A stretch of DNA of 9,507 bases, taken from contig JAFQVE010000577.1 in assembly GCA_017408185.1 (NCBI GenBank), forward strand, positions 1 through 9,507, read 5' to 3'. The DNA comes from Oscillospiraceae bacterium (GTDB taxonomy: Bacteria; Bacillota_A; Clostridia; Oscillospirales; JAAYXM01). Each line of letters begins with the position of its first letter. The stretch's first letter is position 1. Positions 1 through 6,112 of the stretch are shown here, one piece after another. A program made the position numbers and the translations under genes. The notes under the pieces were generated by a model, which did not search any database, was not told the origin of the DNA, and worked only from the letters and a program-made list of their open reading frames with translations.

Positions 1-179
1 ACCTTCCAGTTATCATTGTACGGCCAGCTGGCCTCAGAGATTACAGCTATGGAGATAACATCATCCTTAGTAAGCGGGTCTGCCGTTGCAGTGCCGCCAC
101 CTGCGTTTTCACTTCCGCAAGCAGCAAGAGACATCACCATAACAGCCGCAAGCAGCATTGATAAAATTCTTCTTTTCAT
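1..179 (-). CDS. ABC transporter sugar-binding lipoprotein, family 1 type (N-terminal part only)
   Basis: The first 59 codons of a gene that runs off the left edge. The product begins with a lipoprotein signal peptide: basic MKRR, a hydrophobic stretch, then the lipobox LAAC with the lipidated Cys at residue 21. A Gly/Ser/Ala/Thr-rich linker follows, and then mature sequence starting near DDVISIAVISEASWPYND. A WPYN(D/E)NW-like stretch soon after the linker is, from memory, common in family 1 carbohydrate-binding proteins of Clostridia. The expected role is to capture a sugar or oligosaccharide outside the membrane and deliver it to an ABC permease, probably encoded further left. Two in-frame ATGs are possible, at 185 and 179. 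The second is chosen because GGAGG at 188-192 lies 8 nt before it but only 2 nt before the first. It follows the secreted-protein gene by 39 bp and is probably in the same transcript. The lipoprotein nature is well supported; the substrate is unknown. Confidence 0.8.
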   Translation of the reverse strand, partial: MKRRILSMLLAAVMVMSLAACGSENAGGGTATADPLTKDDVISIAVISEASWPYNDNWK

Positions 180-187
180 TCTCATTT

Positions 188-192
188 CCTCC
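188..192 (-). promoter_or_regulatory. Ribosome binding site GGAGG deciding the lipoprotein start
   Basis: On the minus strand the sequence reads GGAGG-AA-ATG-AGA-ATG. The spacing is 2 nt to the upstream ATG (185) and 8 nt to the downstream ATG (179), so the downstream ATG is the better start. The choice changes the product by only two residues (Met-Arg). Confidence 0.75.
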
Positions 193-218
193 AGATAAGA
201 TACGGTAGTGTTTTCCGC

Positions 219-2417
219 TTAATCAAGCTCTGCATATTTTACGCAGATGTCATCACCGAAGCGGTAGATTATATATCCGCGTACAACGGTCTGTAAGCTT
301 GCATCACCCGTGCTCTTCTTTGCAGTGAACTGACCGTGGCCTTCCTTAAGATCCTTAACGGTTGCCTTATAGTAGCAGGCGTTAACCGATTTCTTAGCGT
401 CAGTTCCGAAAACAATTCCTGCCTCTAAAATTTCGCCTACGCCCTCGGTGTATTCAAGCATATATGCATCGTTTCCAAGCGCATCGATAACCACAAGCGG
501 ACTCTGCTCGCCCATCTGCGCTGTTGAATATGTTATCGTGGCGGGTGCAAATGCGTAGAAGCTGAAATTCTCTCCGTAGCCTACCATTTTGCTGTCTCTG
601 AGCCACTGCCACGAATTTCTCTTGCCATTGACATTTACGTCTATAAGCTGACCGTATTTTGCACCCACAACGGTATCTGCACCGTCTATTGCAATATTAC
701 CGACCACTATTCCGTCGTCTTCATACTGAGCCACTGCTCTGACAACGCCGTTTATTTCAGCATCGTCTTCAACGCTCCAGCCAACAAAGGTGTAGCCTGT
801 CATGCCCGGCGTGGGTGCCTTTGCCTTATAATCGGCAAATGTTACATCATCGCCGTCGTTTTCCACAAAGCCGAGGAAATCGTGGTTTCCGTCAAAGAAT
901 TCTACGCCTGTCTTTGAGGTATCGTCTGTCTTATCAAAGTTTGCATACACAACCTTGTTGGTATAGGCATTAAAGCTATATTCCGCGTCATAGTGTACCA
1001 CGCGGCCGGCGCTGTCAGACCAATATGCGAACTTATATCCGTCATCCGGAACTGCCTTAAGAGCTATGGGGCTTCCAACCTCGGGGTTTTCGGGAATTCC
1101 CGCCGTTATCTGATCAGAGGTTATCGTTCCACCCTCGCCCAAAACATCGGCATAAACACTTACGCTTTCTACATCTCTGTATGCTGCGGCATCCGAGGCG
1201 TTGTTGAATTCAAGCTTAAAGGGCAGAAAATCTAAATACCCAGCCGTTGCTGATTCTTGTAAATGAGCGAATCTTATTGTTACATAGCCGTTGCTGTCGG
1301 GAGTAACCTTTACGGGAGCAAGCGAAGTTTCATTAACGTTTGCCTTTGATGAGACAGCAGATGATGAATCGAGATCATTAATTTCACCCACATATTTATC
1401 CTCAATATAAACGCGGACTCTTCCGCAATAGGGGTGCTTTCCTGTCGTTACATCAAGCTGCCATATACCTTCGGGAATTTTCGCCTTCATATAAAGGTTT
1501 TTAACGGAACTACCGTTTCTGACACTAAAACGGATTACGTTACCAAGCTTCGTCTCTCCGTCATAAATACTCCATTCCCCAAAGCTGCTGACGGTAGCAC
1601 CTGAATCGCTATGAATTATAAGGTCGTCTCCGTCGTTGTACTTTATATAACCGCTAATCTTTGAAAAATACTTATTTTCTCCCGCTGCCGTCTGGTCAGC
1701 ACAGGCTACCTTTTCAGCTGCCGCTGCGGATAAATCAAAGGTTACCTGCTCGGTTTCGACCTCTTCAATGATAATCTGATAGAGGAGTATGTCAACATTT
1801 TTTTCTGATGTTAATTCGATTGTGAGGTAACCGTTGGCATCCGGCTCTGTGTAAACTAAAGTATCGAAGGCCTTTGTTTCCAATGTAAATGGGTTAGCAG
1901 CTGATATGCTAATACCAGTTCTCGAAGTGGACAGAGCACCAAGAGAGGTTCCGTTAAATGATGATGTTAGTTTATTAGGATAATACGAATGTCCCCACAC
2001 ATAGGAAATCTTATATGTTGCTCTGCCCGCCTTGGGTGCCTTTGTTTTTATGGTCATTTCCGTGTTGTTGGTTGTATCGTTCAGTACAGAATTCAGCCTT
2101 ATTCCGTTATATTCTTTTACCCCGTCCCCGTCAATATCCGTCACGTTAGCTGAGCCATCAAACCTTACCCTTATCGGATTTTCTACCGGGGCAAAATATG
2201 TATCGGTCTCATCGGCTATCCACGTATACTTGTAGTAATTCGAGCTTGTGTCAGGAAATACACAATGCTTAGCATCCTCTGCTACCTTGGTTCTTTGAAT
2301 AGTTTCTTTATCAAAGGTTATTGTCTTTTTTGCAAGCGATGTCCCCGCAGCGAAGGTTGCCGGTATAAGGGACATAACGAGTGCAAGTGCGATGGTAAGT
2401 GATAATATTCTTTTCAT
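219..2417 (-). CDS. Secreted multidomain protein: two beta-sandwich-like modules, InlB-type repeats, Clostridia-type C-terminal domain
   Basis: A 732-residue exported protein. Residues 1-23 form a Sec signal peptide (MKRIL, a hydrophobic core, then an A-x-A type site ending TFA before AG). Residues about 33-219 and 224-405 look like two diverged copies of one beta-rich module. Each has a K(T/A)K(A/I)P stretch followed by a strand-rich part and a PD(A/S)NGY(L/V)TI strand near its end, resembling carbohydrate-binding or jelly-roll modules. Residues 94-102 (DIDGDGVKE) resemble a calcium-binding loop. Residues about 418-495 resemble a divergent InlB-type repeat (GYKFAYWSD), and 503-565 a Listeria-Bacteroides repeat (GYTFVGWS). 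Residues about 570-732 form a final beta-rich domain of a kind I associate with secreted Clostridia proteins. No LPXTG, C-terminal membrane helix, SLH, dockerin or catalytic motif was seen. AGAGG at 2426-2430 lies 8 nt before the ATG. Being upstream of a sugar-binding lipoprotein suggests an extracellular glycan-binding role, which is an inference. Confidence 0.85.
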   Translation of the reverse strand: MKRILSLTIALALVMSLIPATFAAGTSLAKKTITFDKETIQRTKVAEDAKHCVFPDTSSNYYKYTWIADETDTYFAPVENPIRVRFDGSANVTDIDGDGVKEYNGIRLNSVLNDTTNNTEMTIKTKAPKAGRATYKISYVWGHSYYPNKLTSSFNGTSLGALSTSRTGISISAANPFTLETKAFDTLVYTEPDANGYLTIELTSEKNVDILLYQIIIEEVETEQVTFDLSAAAAEKVACADQTAAGENKYFSKISGYIKYNDGDDLIIHSDSGATVSSFGEWSIYDGETKLGNVIRFSVRNGSSVKNLYMKAKIPEGIWQLDVTTGKHPYCGRVRVYIEDKYVGEINDLDSSSAVSSKANVNETSLAPVKVTPDSNGYVTIRFAHLQESATAGYLDFLPFKLEFNNASDAAAYRDVESVSVYADVLGEGGTITSDQITAGIPENPEVGSPIALKAVPDDGYKFAYWSDSAGRVVHYDAEYSFNAYTNKVVYANFDKTDDTSKTGVEFFDGNHDFLGFVENDGDDVTFADYKAKAPTPGMTGYTFVGWSVEDDAEINGVVRAVAQYEDDGIVVGNIAIDGADTVVGAKYGQLIDVNVNGKRNSWQWLRDSKMVGYGENFSFYAFAPATITYSTAQMGEQSPLVVIDALGNDAYMLEYTEGVGEILEAGIVFGTDAKKSVNACYYKATVKDLKEGHGQFTAKKSTGDASLQTVVRGYIIYRFGDDICVKYAELD

Positions 2418-2462
2418 ACTTTTTTCCTCTTTTCTTAAAATTTTTGCACTTTTGATGTTCTC

Positions 2463-2491
2463 ATTCTACAACATCACCCCGCAACTTGCAA
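2463..2491 (-). promoter_or_regulatory. Predicted sigma-A-type promoter for the secreted protein / lipoprotein unit
   Basis: On the minus strand TTGCAA (2486-2491, -35, 4 of 6 consensus bases) is followed by exactly 17 bp and TAGAAT (2463-2468, -10, 5 of 6). Transcription would start near 2456, leaving a leader of about 39 nt before the ATG at 2417. The -35 box lies in GTTGCAAGTTGC, where GTTGC occurs twice 7 bp apart. This could be an operator, but it is too short to be sure. It is the best-scoring box pair I found in the intergenic region for this direction. Confidence 0.55.
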
Positions 2492-2543
2492 CCGTTTATG
2501 GGCATTTTGAACAATAATCTACATTAGTTCACAAAAAAAAACA

Positions 2544-2572
2544 AATACAAAAGAAAAAACTTGATGTATAAT
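2544..2572 (+). promoter_or_regulatory. Predicted promoter for the rightward catabolic operon
   Basis: A perfect TATAAT (2567-2572) lies in the intergenic region. The sequence 17 bp upstream, AATACA (2544-2549), matches the -35 consensus at only 3 of 6 positions. A strong -10 with a poor -35 is typical of activator-dependent promoters and fits control by the AraC-type protein encoded downstream. Upstream lie A-runs at 2533-2541, 2549-2552 and 2554-2559, which may bend DNA or act like an UP element. Transcription would start near 2579, giving a leader of about 60 nt. A weaker alternative is TTGATG (2561-2566), 17 bp, GATAAA (2584-2589). Confidence 0.5.
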
Positions 2573-2639
2573 GGATACACCTTGATAAATCGCACAAACC
2601 GTCGGGGTATTTTATATTTTGAGAAAGGTATGATTTTGG

Positions 2640-3587
2640 ATGAAAAAAATCGGAATTGTCAACATTGATACTTCACATCCGTTTTGCTTTGCGGAGCAGA
2701 TGGAAGCTAATCCGGATATGGAAATGCAGTATTCAATGTTGTTTAACAACAGCTTCCGCGGTGATGATGAGGTAAATTGGTTTATACAAAAATACAATAT
2801 GCAAAACCGCGCGCAAAGCCTTGACGAGCTTGCGGAAAGCACGGACGTCGGCTTTATTCAGTCCTGCAACTGGGATGACCACATAGCCGAGGCACTTCCT
2901 TTTATAGAGCGCGGGAAGCCCGTCTTTATCGACAAGCCGATGGTAGGAAGCGTGAAGGATGTTGCGAAAATCCGTGAGCTTGTTGCCGGGGGTGCCAAAA
3001 TAATCGGTTCCTCCTCCGCCCGCTATGCAGAAGAGGTTCAGGAATTTCTTGCAAAGCCGGTTGAGGAACGCGGCGAGGTTATCACGGTACACTGCGAAGC
3101 CGGTGTGGACGAATTCAACTACGCAGTTCACGCGGGTGAAATTCTCTCGGAAATTGCCGGTGCAAAGGCAGTCTCCTGCCGTTTTATTGGAAGAGTAGAG
3201 CGCGCAGGCGGCGAGTGCGAGGTTTTTGCGGTGCGCTTTGAAAACGGCGTAATCGGTACATATTGCACCTACCTTCGCGGCGGCCGCCCGTTCAACGTTT
3301 CAATTATAACTACAAAGGGTTCCTTCCTTTTCAAGATTAACAACAGAAAAATCTACGAAGCGCTCCTTCGCCGCATCTCTTCTTATCTCAAAACCGGCGA
3401 GGCGGCAACAACTGATGTTGATATGATACTGAACGTGACGGAGTTTATGCTTTGCGGAAAGCGCAGCCGTGATTTTGAAAACGGCCGCGAGGTCATGGTT
3501 TCTGAGCTTTCAGAGGACGACTCCTTTGACGGCGGAGAGTTTCAGCGGGCTTACGGCAGCCGTGCAACGGTTACATACAAGGATTAA
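2640..3587 (+). CDS. Gfo/Idh/MocA-family oxidoreductase 1
   Basis: A 315-residue cytoplasmic protein of the glucose-fructose oxidoreductase / inositol dehydrogenase family, which moves hydride between a nicotinamide cofactor and a sugar or cyclitol carbon. An N-terminal Rossmann domain (about 1-120) opens with KKIGIVNIDTSHP instead of GxGxxG; this resembles the G(L/I)DTSH variant I recall from a subset of the family. The EKP motif is DKP (98-100), keeping the key Lys99. Residues about 120-315 form the C-terminal alpha/beta domain, where His164 in YAVHAGEIL is the candidate catalytic His. The length is slightly short for the family (usually about 330-400). A stop codon in frame at 2631 means translation cannot start before 2640. 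The SD-like GAGAAAGG (2621-2628) is 11 nt away, rather far, so translation may be modest. It is the first gene of the rightward unit. The substrate is unknown. Confidence 0.85.
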   Translation: MKKIGIVNIDTSHPFCFAEQMEANPDMEMQYSMLFNNSFRGDDEVNWFIQKYNMQNRAQSLDELAESTDVGFIQSCNWDDHIAEALPFIERGKPVFIDKPMVGSVKDVAKIRELVAGGAKIIGSSSARYAEEVQEFLAKPVEERGEVITVHCEAGVDEFNYAVHAGEILSEIAGAKAVSCRFIGRVERAGGECEVFAVRFENGVIGTYCTYLRGGRPFNVSIITTKGSFLFKINNRKIYEALLRRISSYLKTGEAATTDVDMILNVTEFMLCGKRSRDFENGREVMVSELSEDDSFDGGEFQRAYGSRATVTYKD

Positions 3588-3639
3588 AAATTAAAAAGAA
3601 AAATCAAAACTAAATCAAACAAAAAGGGGTATATTATCA

Positions 3640-4641
3640 ATGAAGATATCAATGTTTTTTCATCCGGACACAGTGAAGGGTATTTTCCCGCAAAAATACA
3701 TCGACAGACTCAGCAAATCAGGCGATGTTTTCGTTTATGACCGCGAGAACTTCGACGACAAGGCACATATTCTTGATTTTCTTGCAAATTCTGATATTAT
3801 AATTACATCGTGGGGCACTCCCCCGATTGATGAGGAAATCATTGCCGCCTGCCCCAACCTCAAGGGAGTATTTCACGCGGCGGGCACCGTCAAGCCCATT
3901 TTGTCGGATGCTCTTATGGCTCGCACCGATATCCGCCTTACGGCTGCCGCTGTCGCTATAGGCGAAGGTGTTGCCGAGTCGGCACTTGCCTTTGCAATTT
4001 CAGCCTGCAAGGGTGCCTTTACCCTTCCAAAATACACAAGAGACGGCTTGTGGAGCGGCCCTCACAAAAAGCAGCACGTAAAGGATTTTTATGACATCAA
4101 TGTTGGTGTTATAAGCGCAGGCTTTGTTGGCCGCCATATGATAAAGCTTCTTAAGAATTATCACGTGAACACGCTTGTTTACGACCCCACCCTTACCCCC
4201 GAGCAGGCAGAGGAGCTTGGAGTAAGATTATGCGAGCTTCCGGAATTTTTGTCCGAATGTGACGTTATTTCCATTCATGCACCCAACATTCCGGCAACGC
4301 ACCATCTTATAAACAAGGACAACATCGGGCTTCTCAAAGAAAACGTAACAATCGTAAACACCGCACGCGGAACTATTTTTGACGAGCCGTACCTCATTGA
4401 GCGATTGAAAGAAAAGAACGGTATGTTTGCCTGCATAGACATCACAGAGGTAGAGCCACCGGCAGAGGATAACGAGCTTCGCTTCCTTGAAAACGTAAAC
4501 CTTACTCCGCATATTGCAGGAACGGTTTCTAACGGTCTTCCGCGCATTGCTCTTCACATCTGCGAAGAAACCGAGCGCTTTGTAGCGGGTGAAGGGATGA
4601 GAACCGAAATAAACAGAGAATCGCTCTCAAAAATGGCATAA
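3640..4641 (+). CDS. D-isomer-specific 2-hydroxyacid dehydrogenase family protein
   Basis: A 333-residue cytoplasmic enzyme expected to interconvert a 2-keto acid and its D-2-hydroxy acid with NAD(H). The catalytic domain is split (about 1-110 and 300-333) around a Rossmann domain (about 110-300). The catalytic triad is visible: Arg243 in NTARG, Glu272 in EVEPP, and His291 in LTPHIAG. Asp182 in VYDP at the end of the second beta strand suggests NAD rather than NADP. The nucleotide loop reads GVISAGFVG (156-164): Ser159 stands where the first Gly of GxGxxG is usual. Phosphoglycerate dehydrogenase-like enzymes are close relatives, but the sugar-catabolic context argues against serine synthesis. 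AAGGGG at 3624-3629 lies 10 nt before the ATG. It starts 52 bp after the preceding gene; that gap is A-rich with no clear promoter or terminator. The substrate is unknown. Confidence 0.85.
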   Translation: MKISMFFHPDTVKGIFPQKYIDRLSKSGDVFVYDRENFDDKAHILDFLANSDIIITSWGTPPIDEEIIAACPNLKGVFHAAGTVKPILSDALMARTDIRLTAAAVAIGEGVAESALAFAISACKGAFTLPKYTRDGLWSGPHKKQHVKDFYDINVGVISAGFVGRHMIKLLKNYHVNTLVYDPTLTPEQAEELGVRLCELPEFLSECDVISIHAPNIPATHHLINKDNIGLLKENVTIVNTARGTIFDEPYLIERLKEKNGMFACIDITEVEPPAEDNELRFLENVNLTPHIAGTVSNGLPRIALHICEETERFVAGEGMRTEINRESLSKMA

Positions 4642-4654
4642 GGAGTTTGTTGTT

Positions 4655-5140
4655 ATGGAGAAAAGTGTGAAAATAGTTCCGGCGCAGGAGCAGCACATGG
4701 AAGAGGTTTGCGATATAACAATAAAGGCCTGGACTCCGATACGCGAGGTTGCACGCCGTGAGCTTGGCGATGAGCTTTTTGAAGCCTTTTTTGCAAACTG
4801 GCAGGAAGCAAAAAAAGCAGATGTTACCCTTTTAATGACCTCCGGACGCGGGTTTGTTGCAACACTTGATGACAAGGTTGTCGGATTTATAAGCTATCGC
4901 GTTATCAAGGACGGCAAAGTCGGCGTGATATGCGAAAATGCGGTTACTCCGGATTGCCGCGGCATGGGGATAGCTCCCAAAATGTATAACTTCGTAATTG
5001 AAAAAATGCGCGAGGAGGGCGTGCTTTACGCCAAGGTGCATACGGGTCTTGATGACGGTCATGCTCCCGCTCGCCGTGCTTATCAGAAGGCAGGCTTTGA
5101 AAAATCGCTCCCGAGCATCGATTACTTTATGAAGATATAG
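4655..5140 (+). CDS. GNAT-family N-acetyltransferase
   Basis: A 161-residue cytoplasmic protein covering one whole GNAT domain, which transfers an acetyl group from acetyl-CoA to an amine. Motif A is clear: a beta strand (VGVICENAVTPD) then RGMGIA (102-107), the pyrophosphate-binding R/Q-x-x-G-x-G/A loop, and a helix. Motif B follows as a strand (LYAKVHTGL) and APARRAYQKAGFEK, where Tyr143 is the candidate general acid. The N-terminal part (1-60) is charged and helical and should form the substrate side. The SD AAGGAG (4640-4645) overlaps the stop codon of the preceding dehydrogenase (4639-4641) and lies 9 nt before the ATG, so the two are probably translationally coupled. The acceptor could be an amino sugar, a small-molecule amine or a protein; nothing in the sequence decides. 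Confidence 0.85.
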   Translation: MEKSVKIVPAQEQHMEEVCDITIKAWTPIREVARRELGDELFEAFFANWQEAKKADVTLLMTSGRGFVATLDDKVVGFISYRVIKDGKVGVICENAVTPDCRGMGIAPKMYNFVIEKMREEGVLYAKVHTGLDDGHAPARRAYQKAGFEKSLPSIDYFMKI

Positions 5141-5146
5141 CGCCCC

Positions 5147-5175
5147 TATACAGAAAATGCGTTAAAATCCATAAT
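5147..5175 (+). promoter_or_regulatory. Possible weak internal promoter before the AraC gene
   Basis: TATACA (5147-5152, 4 of 6 to the -35 consensus) is separated by 17 bp from CATAAT (5170-5175, 5 of 6 to the -10 consensus). Transcription would start near 5182, leaving a leader of only about 19 nt that still includes the SD. The overlapping 15-bp inverted repeat TATAG-CGCCC-CTATA (5136-5150) could be a binding site. In an AT-rich gap such matches arise by chance, so this is tentative. Confidence 0.3.
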
Positions 5176-5200
5176 ATTTCAAAGGAAGAGGTGTTGTTTT

Positions 5201-6112
5201 ATGTTTGACCTTATAAACAACTTGAAGCTGTATACCTTTGTGCGAACAGAATATATGCGCCGCGATGCATCTGATACCCCTCCCGTCTGTGATAATATAG
5301 ATACGCATTATCATGATTTTTACCAGCTTGTATATATACGTCAAGGCACAGGATGGATTTTTGCAGAAGGCAAGTTTTTGGAGCCGTCTGCGGGAGATGT
5401 TCTTATAATTAATCGCAACACCCCGCACACTTTCGTTCCATCATCGGTCGGTCTGAAAACGCTTGAGCTTAAGTTTTCGTTTGAAGACACAGCTCCCGAT
5501 TTCATCTTTGCAAAGCTTCCGTATTTATCTTGCAGGGATAATGACAACATCGTAAAGGATGCCCTCAGACGGATTGAAGCAGAGGTGAATAACAATCTGC
5601 CGTTAAATCGGGAGATTATCGCTCTTGAGGTTTTCAAAATTCTTCTGTTCTTACAGAGGGCGTGTCTGAACAACAACGACTATGACGACAAAAGTGAGAA
5701 TGTCATTGATAATTTCTGCAAGGACGTATTTTTCAGTGATATATCCGACTTTATCGACAACAATCTTGAAGAAATCGACATAAAGCTTTTATCAAAGCAT
5801 TTTCATATGGAGTATTCGTATCTGAGCCACTATTTCAGAAAAAAATACAATATGAAGCTCAGTAGCCTCATTTCATCAAAGAGACTTATCTGCGCAAAAA
5901 AGCTTTTGGTTGACAGCGAACTGACCATGACGGAGATTGCCGTAAAATGCGGATTTAAAACCATTCACAGGTTAGACTCGGTTTTCAAGCGTGAGCTTGG
6001 TATGTCCCCCACCAAATATCGCCAAAGGCACAAGCTTAAGTGCCATATCGACATAGATGCACCGGAGCTTATATCGTTTAACGGAGTCTCTCCGGTGATA
6101 AAAAAGCCTTGA
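5201..6112 (+). CDS. AraC-family transcriptional regulator with N-terminal cupin sensor
   Basis: A 303-residue DNA-binding regulator. Residues about 30-95 form a cupin ligand-binding domain (HYHDFYQLVYIRQG with His36 and His38, then GDVLIINRNTPHTF), as in AraC-type sugar sensors. A helical linker (about 110-175) follows. Residues about 180-277 form the double helix-turn-helix domain: HTH1 around 192-213 (IKLLSKHFHMEYSYLSHYF) and HTH2 around 241-263 (TMTEIAVKCGFKTIHRLDSVF), closed by the signature region GMSPTKYRQRHK. A tail of about 25 residues follows, and the DNA encoding its end also forms the upstream arm of the 6081-6131 hairpin. AAAGGAAGAGG (5181-5191) precedes the ATG. Genes of this type usually activate the surrounding operon when their sugar binds; here both divergent units are likely targets. 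The ligand is unknown. Confidence 0.92.
   Translation: MFDLINNLKLYTFVRTEYMRRDASDTPPVCDNIDTHYHDFYQLVYIRQGTGWIFAEGKFLEPSAGDVLIINRNTPHTFVPSSVGLKTLELKFSFEDTAPDFIFAKLPYLSCRDNDNIVKDALRRIEAEVNNNLPLNREIIALEVFKILLFLQRACLNNNDYDDKSENVIDNFCKDVFFSDISDFIDNNLEEIDIKLLSKHFHMEYSYLSHYFRKKYNMKLSSLISSKRLICAKKLLVDSELTMTEIAVKCGFKTIHRLDSVFKRELGMSPTKYRQRHKLKCHIDIDAPELISFNGVSPVIKKP

Noticed and set aside
2531..2560. The A-rich block upstream of the rightward promoter as a repeat array or CRISPR-like structure.
   Set aside because: It is simple low-complexity sequence without spaced, identical repeats. It is better described as a possible UP-like or curved promoter element.
2630..2668. A 12-codon reading frame (ATG at 2630, stop at 2666-2668) overlapping the start of oxidoreductase 1 in another frame, which could be a leader peptide.
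   Set aside because: The SD-like GAGAAAGG ends 1 nt before this ATG, too close for normal initiation, and the peptide has no regulatory codon pattern. It more likely explains nothing beyond a poor SD spacing for the real gene at 2640.
3588..3639. A separate promoter or terminator between oxidoreductase 1 and the hydroxyacid dehydrogenase.
   Set aside because: The 52-bp gap is A-rich with only an SD (AAGGGG). I found no spaced -35/-10 pair and no GC-rich stem followed by T, so read-through within one operon is simpler.
4228..4557. Minus-strand open frames of 90-109 codons inside the hydroxyacid dehydrogenase gene, and similar antisense frames in the other genes.
   Set aside because: They lie opposite genes with clear family motifs, show no recognisable domains, and have no sensible SD or operon context. 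They are by-products of codon use in the real genes.
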